Shown here: in pieces, positions 8,366 to 16,288 of the stretch
Layout: every line of letters starts with the position of its first letter
How positions within the stretch are numbered: the stretch's first letter is position 1
Assembly: GCA_937916515.1 (NCBI GenBank)
Contig: CALFSX010000214.1
Location: 1-64,000 of the forward strand
Reading direction: 5' to 3'
From: an uncultured Planctomycetaceae bacterium
Lineage (GTDB): Bacteria; Planctomycetota; Planctomycetia; Planctomycetales; Planctomycetaceae
DNA: 64,000 bases
Position numbers and translations under genes: made by a program
The notes under the pieces: model-generated
What the model saw: the letters and a program-made list of their open reading frames with translations, nothing else
Told to the model about the DNA's origin: nothing
Databases searched by the model: none

Positions 8366-11110
8366 CTATTTGCTGGCTGATTCAGCAGCCACTTTTTCGA
8401 AGTCGCCCGCCAGTACCGTGTACAGTCGTTGGGGGTTGATGTGTTTTCGAAGCGCGGCATTGACGTCTTCAACTGTGAGCGATCTCAGCTTGTCTTCGAA
8501 TTTTTCGATGTCTTCCATGGTGCGGCCTGCAAACGTCAATGTTGCGAGTGCTCCTGCCAATGCGCCGTCGGAGGTACGACCGAGACTTCTTTGTTCCAGA
8601 ATGCCATTTTTTTGCTGAGTCAGTTCTTCTTCGGTAATGCCGTCCTTCAATAGTTTGGCAAGTTCTTCCTGAATCACTTCGTGAACTCGATCCGCTTTGT
8701 CTGGCGCGCAGATGGCATAGATGTAAAACGTGGCTCGTTCGTCAACGGGCGAGCCCTGCAGCGCTGATTGAACTCCGTAAGACAAGCCTTCCTGCTGACG
8801 AACACGATTACCAAGCCGTGAAGCCAGCGCCCCACCGCCAAGAATATAGTTGCCCAAAGTCAGAGCCGGAAAGTCTTCGTGATCGTCGCGGATTGGCAGC
8901 GTCATGGCTGAAAAATATGTTGCCTGAGCTTTGTCGGGCGTGTTGACGTGCTGCAACGAACCTTCCGTGTTGTTGTTGGCCAATGAAGGAATGCGTTCGT
9001 AACTGATTTCAGAAGTCCAGTCTTTCAGAATTTCCGCGATCACCGGTTGAGCCGTTTCCATGTCGAAGTCGCCCACGATTGTGAGTTCGCCGTCCGTGCC
9101 CTGCACAAGAGAATCATAAACAGATCGAATCTCTTCAATCGTGACGGCCTTCGTACGTTCGATGTCTTCTTTCAGAGTGGTGATATAGCGTGGGTCATCT
9201 TTTTCGTACGGGCTGATCAAAGTCTGCGCAATATTGTTAGCGATCGCCGTTGGATCTGTCAGACGTTGTTCCGCAGCAGCAAGTTGTGATTCTTTAAGCA
9301 GTTGCAATTCTTCGTCGGGCAACGATGGTTCGCGAAGCATTTGTTTGACGATTCCCAACACGGCGGGCAGATTGCTCTTCAGCGTTTGCAGGCTGACCGT
9401 GATACGGCCCGCTCCACCGCCGATGTTGACCTGAGCTCTGTATTTGTCGAGTTCGTCTTGAATGTCCTGGCGACTCAGGTTTGTTGTGCCGCGAGAAAGC
9501 AGTGCCGGCAGCATTTCTGCCGCAGTGGCTTTGCCTTTCAGCTGGTCCAGGTTGCCATAACGTAGCGAGAGTCGCAGGTTGACGGTTTCGCCGCGAGTCT
9601 TCTTCGGCAGAATGGTGACTTTCATACGACCATCGTTGATGCTACTGCGTTGCAGGCGGGCTTCGATGGCGAGTGGTGAAGGGGCAAATTCTTCACCCAA
9701 AGCGATCTCTTCGCGGCCTTCATAGTCGCCGATCATTTCCGCCAGATTTGGATTTGGCGGAATGATGACTCGTTCTGCTCCCACAGTTGGTTCAAACAAT
9801 CCGGCGGTGCGGTTGTTGCGGACCAGATATTGCCTGGCAACTCGATTAACGTCTTCAACGCTAACCTGTTCCAGTCGATCTCGGTTTAGAAAGAATAAAC
9901 GCCAGTCGCCCTGAGCGGCCCAGTCGCTAAGACCGATGGCGACTCCTGTGGAATTCGCAACGCTTAGTTCACGCCGCTTCAGCAACTGCTGGCGAGCTCG
10001 TTCGACTTCCTGTTCTGTAAACGCAGCTCCGTCTTCGACGGCATCGACCATGTATTGCAGCAATTCAACGGAGTCAATTCCCTGAGCGGCTTCGGCCATG
10101 AACAGTATAATACCCGGATCGTGCAGTGCGAAAGTAGTTCCTGACGCAGAAGCGGCCTGTCGCTTCTTCACCAGCGAATCATAAAGACGTCCGGACGGTT
10201 CTGAGCTTAGTATGGTGGATACGACATCAATCGCGGCGAAGTCTGGATGGCCCCCAGCGGGAATGTGATAGGTAAGCCCCGCCATCGGCACATCGCCGAC
10301 TCGACGCAGCGTCACCAGGCGATCACCGTCCTGAGCTGGTTCTTCGGTGTACGTCCGATCCAGTTCCCGTTCGGGGCGAGGAATTGCGCCAAAGTATTTT
10401 TGAGCAAATGCCAGTGCTTTCTCTGTATCGAACTTGCCGGCGACAATCAGCATAGCGTTGTCGGGCTGGTAGAACCGCTGATAGAAGCGTTTTAGGTTGG
10501 CGACGGGTACTCGTTCGATGTCAGCTCGATTGCCGATGGTTGACTTGCCATAGTTGTGCCATTCGAAAGCCGCACCGATCATTTTTTGCATTAAGACTCG
10601 TTGAATGCTGTTTTCGCCGCGTTCAAACTCGTTGCGAACGACCGTCATTTCAGAAGCCAGATCTTCGCCCTTGATATGGCTGTTGATCATTCGATCCGCT
10701 TCCAGGCGGATCGCCAGTTCCATGTTGTCGTCTGTGGCCGCCATGGTTTCGTAGTAATTCGTGCGGTCCAGCCAGGTAGTGCCGTTAAAGCGAGCTCCCC
10801 GTTCTTTCAGCAGGTTGGGAATATCGGGGAACGTGGGCGTTCCCTTGAAGACCATGTGTTCCAGCAGGTGAGCCATGCCAGCTTCACCATAGCCTTCGTG
10901 TCGCGAGCCCACAAAAACAGTCAGGTTAACAGTGACCGTGGGGCGAGAGACATCGGGAAACAACAGGATTTTCAACCCGTTGACCAGTTCGTACTCAGTG
11001 ATACCTTCAATAGAGCGGATCTTCTTCGGCATGGAATCTTCCGACAGGACTTTAGAACTAAACAGTGTGCTTGCAAGCAACAGTGAGGCAACAACGGGAG
11101 CGAGTTTCAT
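8366..11110 (-). CDS. M16 family zinc metallopeptidase (double-length, pitrilysin-like)
   Basis: A 914-residue secreted peptidase. The start at 11110 gives a signal sequence (MKLAPVVASLLLASTLFSSKVLS) and has GAAGG about 9 nt upstream. The inverted zinc motif HLLEH (H81, E84, H85) sits in the first M16 domain, and the usual downstream glutamate lies in the following helix. Two further M16 C-type domains follow, giving the length of a fused alpha plus inactive beta half, as in pitrilysin or PqqL relatives; the second half lacks HxxEH and ends with an LGNRVRQQEGLSYGVQ motif. It is the next gene upstream of the prolyl oligopeptidase on the same strand (134 bp apart), so both may act in peptide turnover in the cell envelope. 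Confidence 0.93.
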   Translation of the reverse strand: MKLAPVVASLLLASTLFSSKVLSEDSMPKKIRSIEGITEYELVNGLKILLFPDVSRPTVTVNLTVFVGSRHEGYGEAGMAHLLEHMVFKGTPTFPDIPNLLKERGARFNGTTWLDRTNYYETMAATDDNMELAIRLEADRMINSHIKGEDLASEMTVVRNEFERGENSIQRVLMQKMIGAAFEWHNYGKSTIGNRADIERVPVANLKRFYQRFYQPDNAMLIVAGKFDTEKALAFAQKYFGAIPRPERELDRTYTEEPAQDGDRLVTLRRVGDVPMAGLTYHIPAGGHPDFAAIDVVSTILSSEPSGRLYDSLVKKRQAASASGTTFALHDPGIILFMAEAAQGIDSVELLQYMVDAVEDGAAFTEQEVERARQQLLKRRELSVANSTGVAIGLSDWAAQGDWRLFFLNRDRLEQVSVEDVNRVARQYLVRNNRTAGLFEPTVGAERVIIPPNPNLAEMIGDYEGREEIALGEEFAPSPLAIEARLQRSSINDGRMKVTILPKKTRGETVNLRLSLRYGNLDQLKGKATAAEMLPALLSRGTTNLSRQDIQDELDKYRAQVNIGGGAGRITVSLQTLKSNLPAVLGIVKQMLREPSLPDEELQLLKESQLAAAEQRLTDPTAIANNIAQTLISPYEKDDPRYITTLKEDIERTKAVTIEEIRSVYDSLVQGTDGELTIVGDFDMETAQPVIAEILKDWTSEISYERIPSLANNNTEGSLQHVNTPDKAQATYFSAMTLPIRDDHEDFPALTLGNYILGGGALASRLGNRVRQQEGLSYGVQSALQGSPVDERATFYIYAICAPDKADRVHEVIQEELAKLLKDGITEEELTQQKNGILEQRSLGRTSDGALAGALATLTFAGRTMEDIEKFEDKLRSLTVEDVNAALRKHINPQRLYTVLAGDFEKVAAESASK

Positions 11111-11792
11111 ATGCGAAGCCTTCACGTAAATTAAGGACCAGATAAAGATGATTGGCCGCAGGGACATGCTGTAGGGCCCGAGAAAGTATCGCACAGTGCC
11201 ATGCCCCTTGTCAGCGAGCAGATCTTACCAGTTCACCAACGTGCGTCGATTGACCAGTGCTGACATGGTTGTGGTTTTGCCACATAAACACCATAAACAA
11301 GTGAATGCGATACGAATTCAGTCATGTGACACGTTGCCAGACTTGTTTATCCAGTCTTTCGCAGTGGCAGTTGGTTGGCTGGCGAGAAAATCCCACACAG
11401 CTGCGCTGCCAAGCGACCCTAGGTACGTTATCCGCGTCTTCTGTTTCTGGAAGGCAGGTTTATGAAGGCAATCTTTCGGGAAGACAACCAGATTCAACCT
11501 GATCGCAGGTTTAGTGCCATGCCCTTTCCGGCTGCCCTCACGACCGTTTCTCACAGATGAGTTAACGGCCTTATCGATCCTGAGCAAGTTAGTGGCCATT
11601 GTGCCTGATCTTCCAGCTTGACCAAATAAGGGGCCATCCTGAGGTTGAGAGTTGGCAGCAGGGACGGTAGGCTCTGGAATTAAGCATTTCGTCGCATAGT
11701 GTTGGGAATCGGTCGCCTCGACGTGGTTCCTGATCTCAAGCGTTCTAATCTGTTCACCAAACTTTGTTCACGTAATAGCGAAAGTAGTTGAT
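11111..11792. other. 682-bp intergenic stretch, no supported gene
   Basis: Between the divergent M16 and repeat-protein genes. Several open frames of 65-93 codons exist on both strands, but none has a recognisable domain, ribosome site or signal peptide. The last 60 bp are likely promoter for the gene at 11793. Confidence 0.45.
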
Positions 11793-12602
11793 ATGGCAAA
11801 AAAGTCTGCCGCAAAAAAAGTGACTAAAAAGAAGAGCACGGTCGCCACAAGAACCAAAGCGAGCACATCGAAGCCAGCCGCCGCAAAAGGCGATTCTTTG
11901 CCCAAAGCTGTGTTGAACAAGCTGGGGAAAGTGTCAGATGACGATTTGGCAGCGTCCAGCGGCTATTCGTCCGCCAAACTGCGCCTTGAACGCAAACGCC
12001 TGAAAATTGCGGCCTACAAGCGAGAGATCTGGACGGCAGCCAACATCAAACTGCTCGGAAAGATGTCGGATCAGCAAGTAGCGGACAAGCTGGGGGTTGC
12101 CTCAACTTCTGTCTACATGAAGCGAATTCGCATGGGGATTCCAGCGTTCGGCAAGTCACTGGTCGAAGCAAAGTACACCTGGCGCGCGGCTGATCTTAAA
12201 AAGCTGGGTACCATGTCTGATGCAAAACTGGCAGAAGTGCTGGGCATTTCAGCAGGCGCCGTTTCTTCAAAACGACACTCGATGGGGGTCGATTCTGCAT
12301 CGGGTAGCTACGTTCCACGCAAACCATGGACAAAGTCGGAAATTGCCATGCTGGGTCGCCATCCCGACACTCATGTTGCTGAAGTGACAGGACGCGGTCG
12401 TCGGCATGTACGTTCAAAACGCGAGTCTTTAGGCATTGAACCTTTTCAGAAGCAGTTCAATTCCGGCTGGACAAAGAAGATGCTAAGCCGTTTGGGAAAA
12501 GCATCGGACGCTCAGATTGCAACGGAACTGAACATCGATATCTCAACAGTTTCGCTGCAGCGAGCCAAACTGAAGATTCCGCCTTATCAACCTAAGAAGT
12601 AG
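11793..12602 (+). CDS. Lys-rich protein with five tandem helix-turn-helix-like modules
   Basis: A 269-residue basic protein with no recognised name. Residues 1-34 are a Lys/Ala/Thr-rich tail resembling histone H1 or eukaryote-like DNA-compacting tails of bacteria. The rest is a series of modules of 45-50 residues with the pattern W(T/R)..(D/N)..LG..(S/P)D...A..L.(I/V)....V..(K/R)R..(L/M)(G/K)I. Starts are at about residue 37 (lacking the Trp), then W80, W130, W179 and W226. The pattern resembles small Myb/SANT- or sigma-region-4-like helix-turn-helix repeats, so DNA binding is likely but inferred. The basic isoelectric character and repeats suggest multivalent binding. It stands alone on the plus strand, and no strong ribosome site is visible ahead of the ATG. 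Confidence 0.8.
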   Translation: MAKKSAAKKVTKKKSTVATRTKASTSKPAAAKGDSLPKAVLNKLGKVSDDDLAASSGYSSAKLRLERKRLKIAAYKREIWTAANIKLLGKMSDQQVADKLGVASTSVYMKRIRMGIPAFGKSLVEAKYTWRAADLKKLGTMSDAKLAEVLGISAGAVSSKRHSMGVDSASGSYVPRKPWTKSEIAMLGRHPDTHVAEVTGRGRRHVRSKRESLGIEPFQKQFNSGWTKKMLSRLGKASDAQIATELNIDISTVSLQRAKLKIPPYQPKK

Positions 12603-12896
12603 TCTGGTAAATGCCGACCCGGCCACGCTGAACGTTTGTTCGTCGTAGCCGTTTGACGCGAAGCGCGTAACAGTTTCCTGTGCCTGCACGGGAAGCTGGT
12701 CGACGCCTTCATTGCGCGGATCAAGCGACGATTCCGCCTGTTTTTGCTATCGAATGCAGAATCACAAGCGTATCATAGCTTGGTACGGAAAGTTACATTT
12801 CCGAGCCTTTTCGCAGGTTCGCCAGCACTTCGGTCAGTGGCGTAACTTCAGCGAGCACAATGGTTTACGTAATGCGTAACGGCTTGGAGAAGATCG

Positions 12897-13643
12897 ATGT
12901 CGCAACAAACACTTAACCCACCAACGTCAAAACTTAGCGGAACTATGTCAGAAACTACCAATTCAACCTGGGCTTCTGATACCGATTATGACGAATTTGG
13001 CTATACGCCGGTGTCTCCCTGGGGCCCCGTTGCTTTGGTTCTGGGAATCGCCAGTTTGACGGCCTTCACAGGCATATTCGGTATTGGTTTGGCAGCCATT
13101 GGGGTCGTGGTAGGGATAGCTGCCGTTGTACGGATTCATTCGTCAGCGGAAGTCGTGAAAGGAAAAGGCTTTGCTTTGGGGGGAGCGTTGCTTTCGGTCG
13201 CTTGTCTTGGCTTGGGTTCATACCAGCAGGTTCATTTGTTTCAGAACGAATGTCCGCCGGGTTATCAGCGAGTAAATTTCCCGAACGAAATTTCCAAAAG
13301 AGAGTTTGTGTATTACAACGGAGTCCGTCGAATTCATCCGGAAGTTGCTCCATTGATTGGGACTCAGGTTTATCTGAAGGGTTACATGTGGCAGACTCGG
13401 ATGACGGATGGTCTGAAGGAGTTTGTCTTTCTAAAGGATAATGGCGAATGCTGCTTCGGCGGTGAGCCCAAACCTTACGACATGATGGTCGTGAAGATGG
13501 CTGACGGTCTCACAACCAAGGCCCTGCCAAACACTTTGGTGGCTGTGGCTGGAGTGCTGAATGCAAACGTAAATGCAGGAGAAGGAGAACCTGTTTACAC
13601 GGTGGAAGCAAGACTTGTCGAACGTGCTCCAACGATGTTCTAA
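12897..13643 (+). CDS. DUF4190-like membrane protein with C-terminal CCFG-motif domain
   Basis: A 248-residue protein. The first ATG is preferred because GGAG lies 8 nt upstream (GGAGAAGATCG); a second ATG 16 codons in is less likely. Residues 40-80 and 91-115 are hydrophobic and glycine-rich, like the DUF4190 membrane module. Residues 145-248 form a soluble domain with GTQVYLKGYMW, FVFLKDNGECCFG (C185, C186) and VAVAGVLNANVN. The same pattern occurs in the lipoprotein encoded 400 bp downstream, so the two probably share a fold, perhaps DUF3299-like with an OB-type barrel. Function is unknown. A dispersed repeat starts at its stop codon. Confidence 0.8.
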   Translation: MSQQTLNPPTSKLSGTMSETTNSTWASDTDYDEFGYTPVSPWGPVALVLGIASLTAFTGIFGIGLAAIGVVVGIAAVVRIHSSAEVVKGKGFALGGALLSVACLGLGSYQQVHLFQNECPPGYQRVNFPNEISKREFVYYNGVRRIHPEVAPLIGTQVYLKGYMWQTRMTDGLKEFVFLKDNGECCFGGEPKPYDMMVVKMADGLTTKALPNTLVAVAGVLNANVNAGEGEPVYTVEARLVERAPTMF

Positions 13644-13727
13644 CAAGGGCTTCGCCCTTGACCCTGTGGCGTGGCATGCGAGAAAACGTGGATAGTTCTA
13701 ATCGCCGAGCCGCTCCGTTGTCGCTAC
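13644..13727 (+). repeat. Dispersed 84-bp repeat, copy B (reference copy)
   Basis: Starts at the base after the TAA stop of the 248-codon gene. It opens with the 7-bp hairpin CAAGGGC-TTC-GCCCTTG, continues with GACCCTGTGGCGTGGC and ends with AATCGCCGAGCCGCTCCG then TTGTCGCTAC. Nearly identical copies lie at 39855, 45171 and, inverted, at 47256. Confidence 0.9.
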
Positions 13728-13764
13728 GGGAACCATGCGCGTATCATTTTGAGTAAGAACCTAA

Positions 13765-13784
13765 CAAGGGCTTCGCCCTTGCCC
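13765..13784 (+). repeat. Dispersed repeat, copy H (hairpin only)
   Basis: Only the opening hairpin CAAGGGCTTCGCCCTTG and three to four following bases are present, 37 bp beyond copy B. The rest of the region up to 14039 shows no gene. It probably carries the promoter for the lipoprotein operon. Confidence 0.7.
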
Positions 13785-14039
13785 CAAATTGGAGCTGACG
13801 CTCTGAAACGCGATTAGTGCTTTTTTATGGCTTAGTTTTAGGGTAGTGGATCTTGTTAAAGAGGCCGCGACACAGGGATCTTTAACTACCAACAAGCCTA
13901 ATTCTTAGCCGGGACATACCACTAAGTCGCACTGAAAACCTGACTCAACGTAAACAGGTTTTGATCAATAATCAGTGGCGGGATCGCTGCTGAAGAACGG
14001 CGTTCGCGTGTAGATACCGAGTATCAGGAGATATGCGAA

Positions 14040-14939
14040 ATGGAAGTCCACCGAACAACAACGCTTCGCCAGTTGCTGGCAGGAATCAGTGCCAGCCTGC
14101 TGTTTGCAGGTTGCTCAGATTCCAGCGCCTACGTTGAATACGCTTCGCTGCCGACACCAGCGGCGGTTGACGCCGTGGAATCTATCGCTGGCCCTGTCAA
14201 GACCGTGGTGGACGGGGCATCTGCAGACGAATCGTTGATCGCGACGCCCAATGATGCTGATTCAGGCATAGACCAAACTGCTGGCAATCAGCCAGATACC
14301 ACCGCTCCAACGCCGAAGAGCTCTGGTGTTGACGAAGCAGCTGGCCGATCAATGGATCAGGTTGTTCCAGCCGTGGCGGCAAGCAGCGATCAACCGGAAA
14401 TAGCATTGACGTCCGCTGAAACCGGCGTCACTCGCGAACTGCCGCAAGCTTTACCGACCGATCAAGATTCAACAGAGAAAGATACGGCTAGCGCACCTAA
14501 GGAAATCAAGCTGTTGATACCCGACAAGCGATTTCAAACAGAAGGCGATCAACAGGCTGTGCGAATCAGTTACGACGACTTCGATCTGCTGAAGGTGCTT
14601 AACATGGAACCCGTGCCGGTCGACGCGGTGGGCCATTTTCCTGAATGGCTGAAAAACCTGCACGGTAAGCGAGTACGTCTGCGTGGATTTATGTTTCCCA
14701 CGTTTAAAGCGACGGGGTTGACTGGTTTTTCGCTCGCTCGCGACAACGGCATCTGCTGTTTCGGACGCGATCCGCTGATTTATGATATTCTGGAAGTCGA
14801 TCTCGCTGAAGGGGAAACGACAGACTACATCGAAGCCAAAGCCTTTGATGTGGAAGGTGTGTTCCAAATTGATCCAGAAGCAGATGACACGGAGCTGTTT
14901 CAGCTGTACCGTATAGAAGATGCCCGCGTTTTAAAGTGA
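14040..14939 (+). CDS. Lipoprotein with low-complexity linker and C-terminal CCFG-motif domain
   Basis: A 299-residue predicted lipoprotein: a signal sequence ends in the lipobox LFAGC with the modified cysteine at C25. Residues 30-155 are a Ser/Thr/Ala/Asp-rich linker. From about 185 follows a domain with [25 protein letters not shown] (C239, C240) and a final [12 protein letters not shown] strand, matching the C-terminal half of the protein at 12897. AGGAG stands 9 nt ahead of the start. It is followed after 22 bp by another secreted-protein gene, likely the same operon. Function unknown; the paired cysteines could bind metal or form a disulfide. Confidence 0.82.
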   Translation: MEVHRTTTLRQLLAGISASLLFAGCSDSSAYVEYASLPTPAAVDAVESIAGPVKTVVDGASADESLIATPNDADSGIDQTAGNQPDTTAPTPKSSGVDEAAGRSMDQVVPAVAASSDQPEIALTSAETGVTRELPQALPTDQDSTEKDTASAPKEIKLLIPDKRFQTEGDQQAVRISYDDFDLLKVLNMEPVPVDAVGHFPEWLKNLHGKRVRLRGFMFPTFKATGLTGFSLARDNGICCFGRDPLIYDILEVDLAEGETTDYIEAKAFDVEGVFQIDPEADDTELFQLYRIEDARVLK

Positions 14940-14961
14940 TTTCCTGCCCCCCGGACCTGTC

Positions 14962-16164
14962 ATGAAAATTCCCACGCTCTTTGCCGTTCTGCTTTTAACT
15001 GTTGCTGGGTTTTCAACCAGTGCTGTTGCCAATTGGTGCCCATTTTGTGATGCACCATCACTGACTTTGGCGGAACAGGTTGAGCAGGTTAATCACTTGT
15101 TGCTGGGGCGGTGGATTGGCGGCGACAAACCGACCAACGACACCGCAGGCACGGCAAAATTCAAGATCATCGAAATCGGCAAGTCAAAGGGCGACATCTT
15201 TAAGGTCGGCGAAGAACTTGAGTTGCCTCAATATATTGCCGGCAAGCAGGATGCTCTGTATGTTTTAATGGGGCCTGACATCAAGCTGGTCGATTGGCAC
15301 GTGCCCAACGAAGCCACTAAATCTTCGTGGAAGTACATTTCTGAATTGCCAATGCCGGCAACCGAAGAAGCCGCCAGGATTGAACGGCTGGCCTACTTTC
15401 TGGACTACCTGCAACATTCGGAACTGACTGTCAGCAACGACGCCTATGCGGAGTTTGCGTCAGCACCATACGAAGTGATTACTCCATTGCATGACCGCAT
15501 GCCGCGAGAAAAATTGCGGCAGTGGATTATCGACCCTGAAACTCCAGTCACACGCATTGGGCTCTACGGCTTGTTGCTTGGCTTATGCGGCAAAGCAGAA
15601 GACGCTGCTGCGATGGAGCAAAAAATTCTGATGCCCGATACCGACTTTCGGTTGGGTATCGAAGGCGTCATGTCCGGCTATTTGCTGATCACTGGTGAAA
15701 AAGGGTTGGATGTTTTGGAGCAGCACAAGATGCTGTCTACGACCTACATTAATCAGGACGGAGAAGAAAAGAAGCTGCCCTTCAGCGAAGTCTACGCCAC
15801 CATGCAGACTCTGCGTTTTATGTGGACCTACGAACCCGATCGCATCAGCAAAGATCGACTGAAACAGTCGCTGCGGATGCTGTTGGATCGTCCGGAACTG
15901 GCTGACTTAGTGATTGCCGACCTGGCTCGGTGGAAAGACTGGGGCGTTCAGGACAGGCTGATGGAAATGTACGACAAGGAAGAATTCGACATTCCGTCGA
16001 TCAAGCGAGCCATCATTCGCTACTTCTTTTACTGCAGCAAAGACGTGGAAGAATCCGAAACCGCCGATCTTCCCGCGTACGCAGTCTCCGCCGCCGAGCA
16101 CCTCAAGGTACTCGAAGAAAAAGATCCAAAAACCTACGCCAATGCCAAGCGGTTTCTGCGATAA
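14962..16164 (+). CDS. Secreted protein of unknown function with N-terminal CPFC motif
   Basis: A 400-residue protein whose signal peptide (1-24) is followed at once by WCPFC (C26, C29), a thioredoxin-like or metal-binding cysteine pair. Residues 40-110 form a beta-rich segment (LLGRWIGGDKP, FKIIEIGKSKGDIFKVG) resembling the small extracellular domains that precede helical repeats. The remainder is helical, with repeated aromatic/leucine positions suggestive of alpha-solenoid repeats. It lies 22 bp after the CCFG lipoprotein gene, and the two cysteine-containing exported proteins are probably made together. I do not recognise a named family. Confidence 0.75.
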   Translation: MKIPTLFAVLLLTVAGFSTSAVANWCPFCDAPSLTLAEQVEQVNHLLLGRWIGGDKPTNDTAGTAKFKIIEIGKSKGDIFKVGEELELPQYIAGKQDALYVLMGPDIKLVDWHVPNEATKSSWKYISELPMPATEEAARIERLAYFLDYLQHSELTVSNDAYAEFASAPYEVITPLHDRMPREKLRQWIIDPETPVTRIGLYGLLLGLCGKAEDAAAMEQKILMPDTDFRLGIEGVMSGYLLITGEKGLDVLEQHKMLSTTYINQDGEEKKLPFSEVYATMQTLRFMWTYEPDRISKDRLKQSLRMLLDRPELADLVIADLARWKDWGVQDRLMEMYDKEEFDIPSIKRAIIRYFFYCSKDVEESETADLPAYAVSAAEHLKVLEEKDPKTYANAKRFLR

Positions 16165-16220
16165 ATCCCACCGCTGATACTGGTAAAGTGCGGCAATGTT
16201 CTGTTCCAGTCGGCCGTAGC

Positions 16221-16276
16221 CGTAGGGCCGGTTCCTACCGGCCGATGTTCTGTGGCCGGAGAGAACCGGCCCTACG
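16221..16276. repeat. GGCCGG inverted repeat between convergent genes (family 2)
   Basis: CGTAGGGCCGGTTCC... and its mirror ...GAACCGGCCCTACG flank an 11-nt centre, and each arm itself contains a CCGGTTCCTACCGG-like dyad. A close relative lies at 57278-57335. Both sit between convergent genes, so a bidirectional terminator or REP-like element is likely. Confidence 0.75.
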
Positions 16277-16288
16277 CTTGACCGTCTT

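Noticed and set aside
11318-11599. 93-codon minus-strand open frame
   Set aside because: No similarity I recognise and no ribosome site; treated as non-coding.
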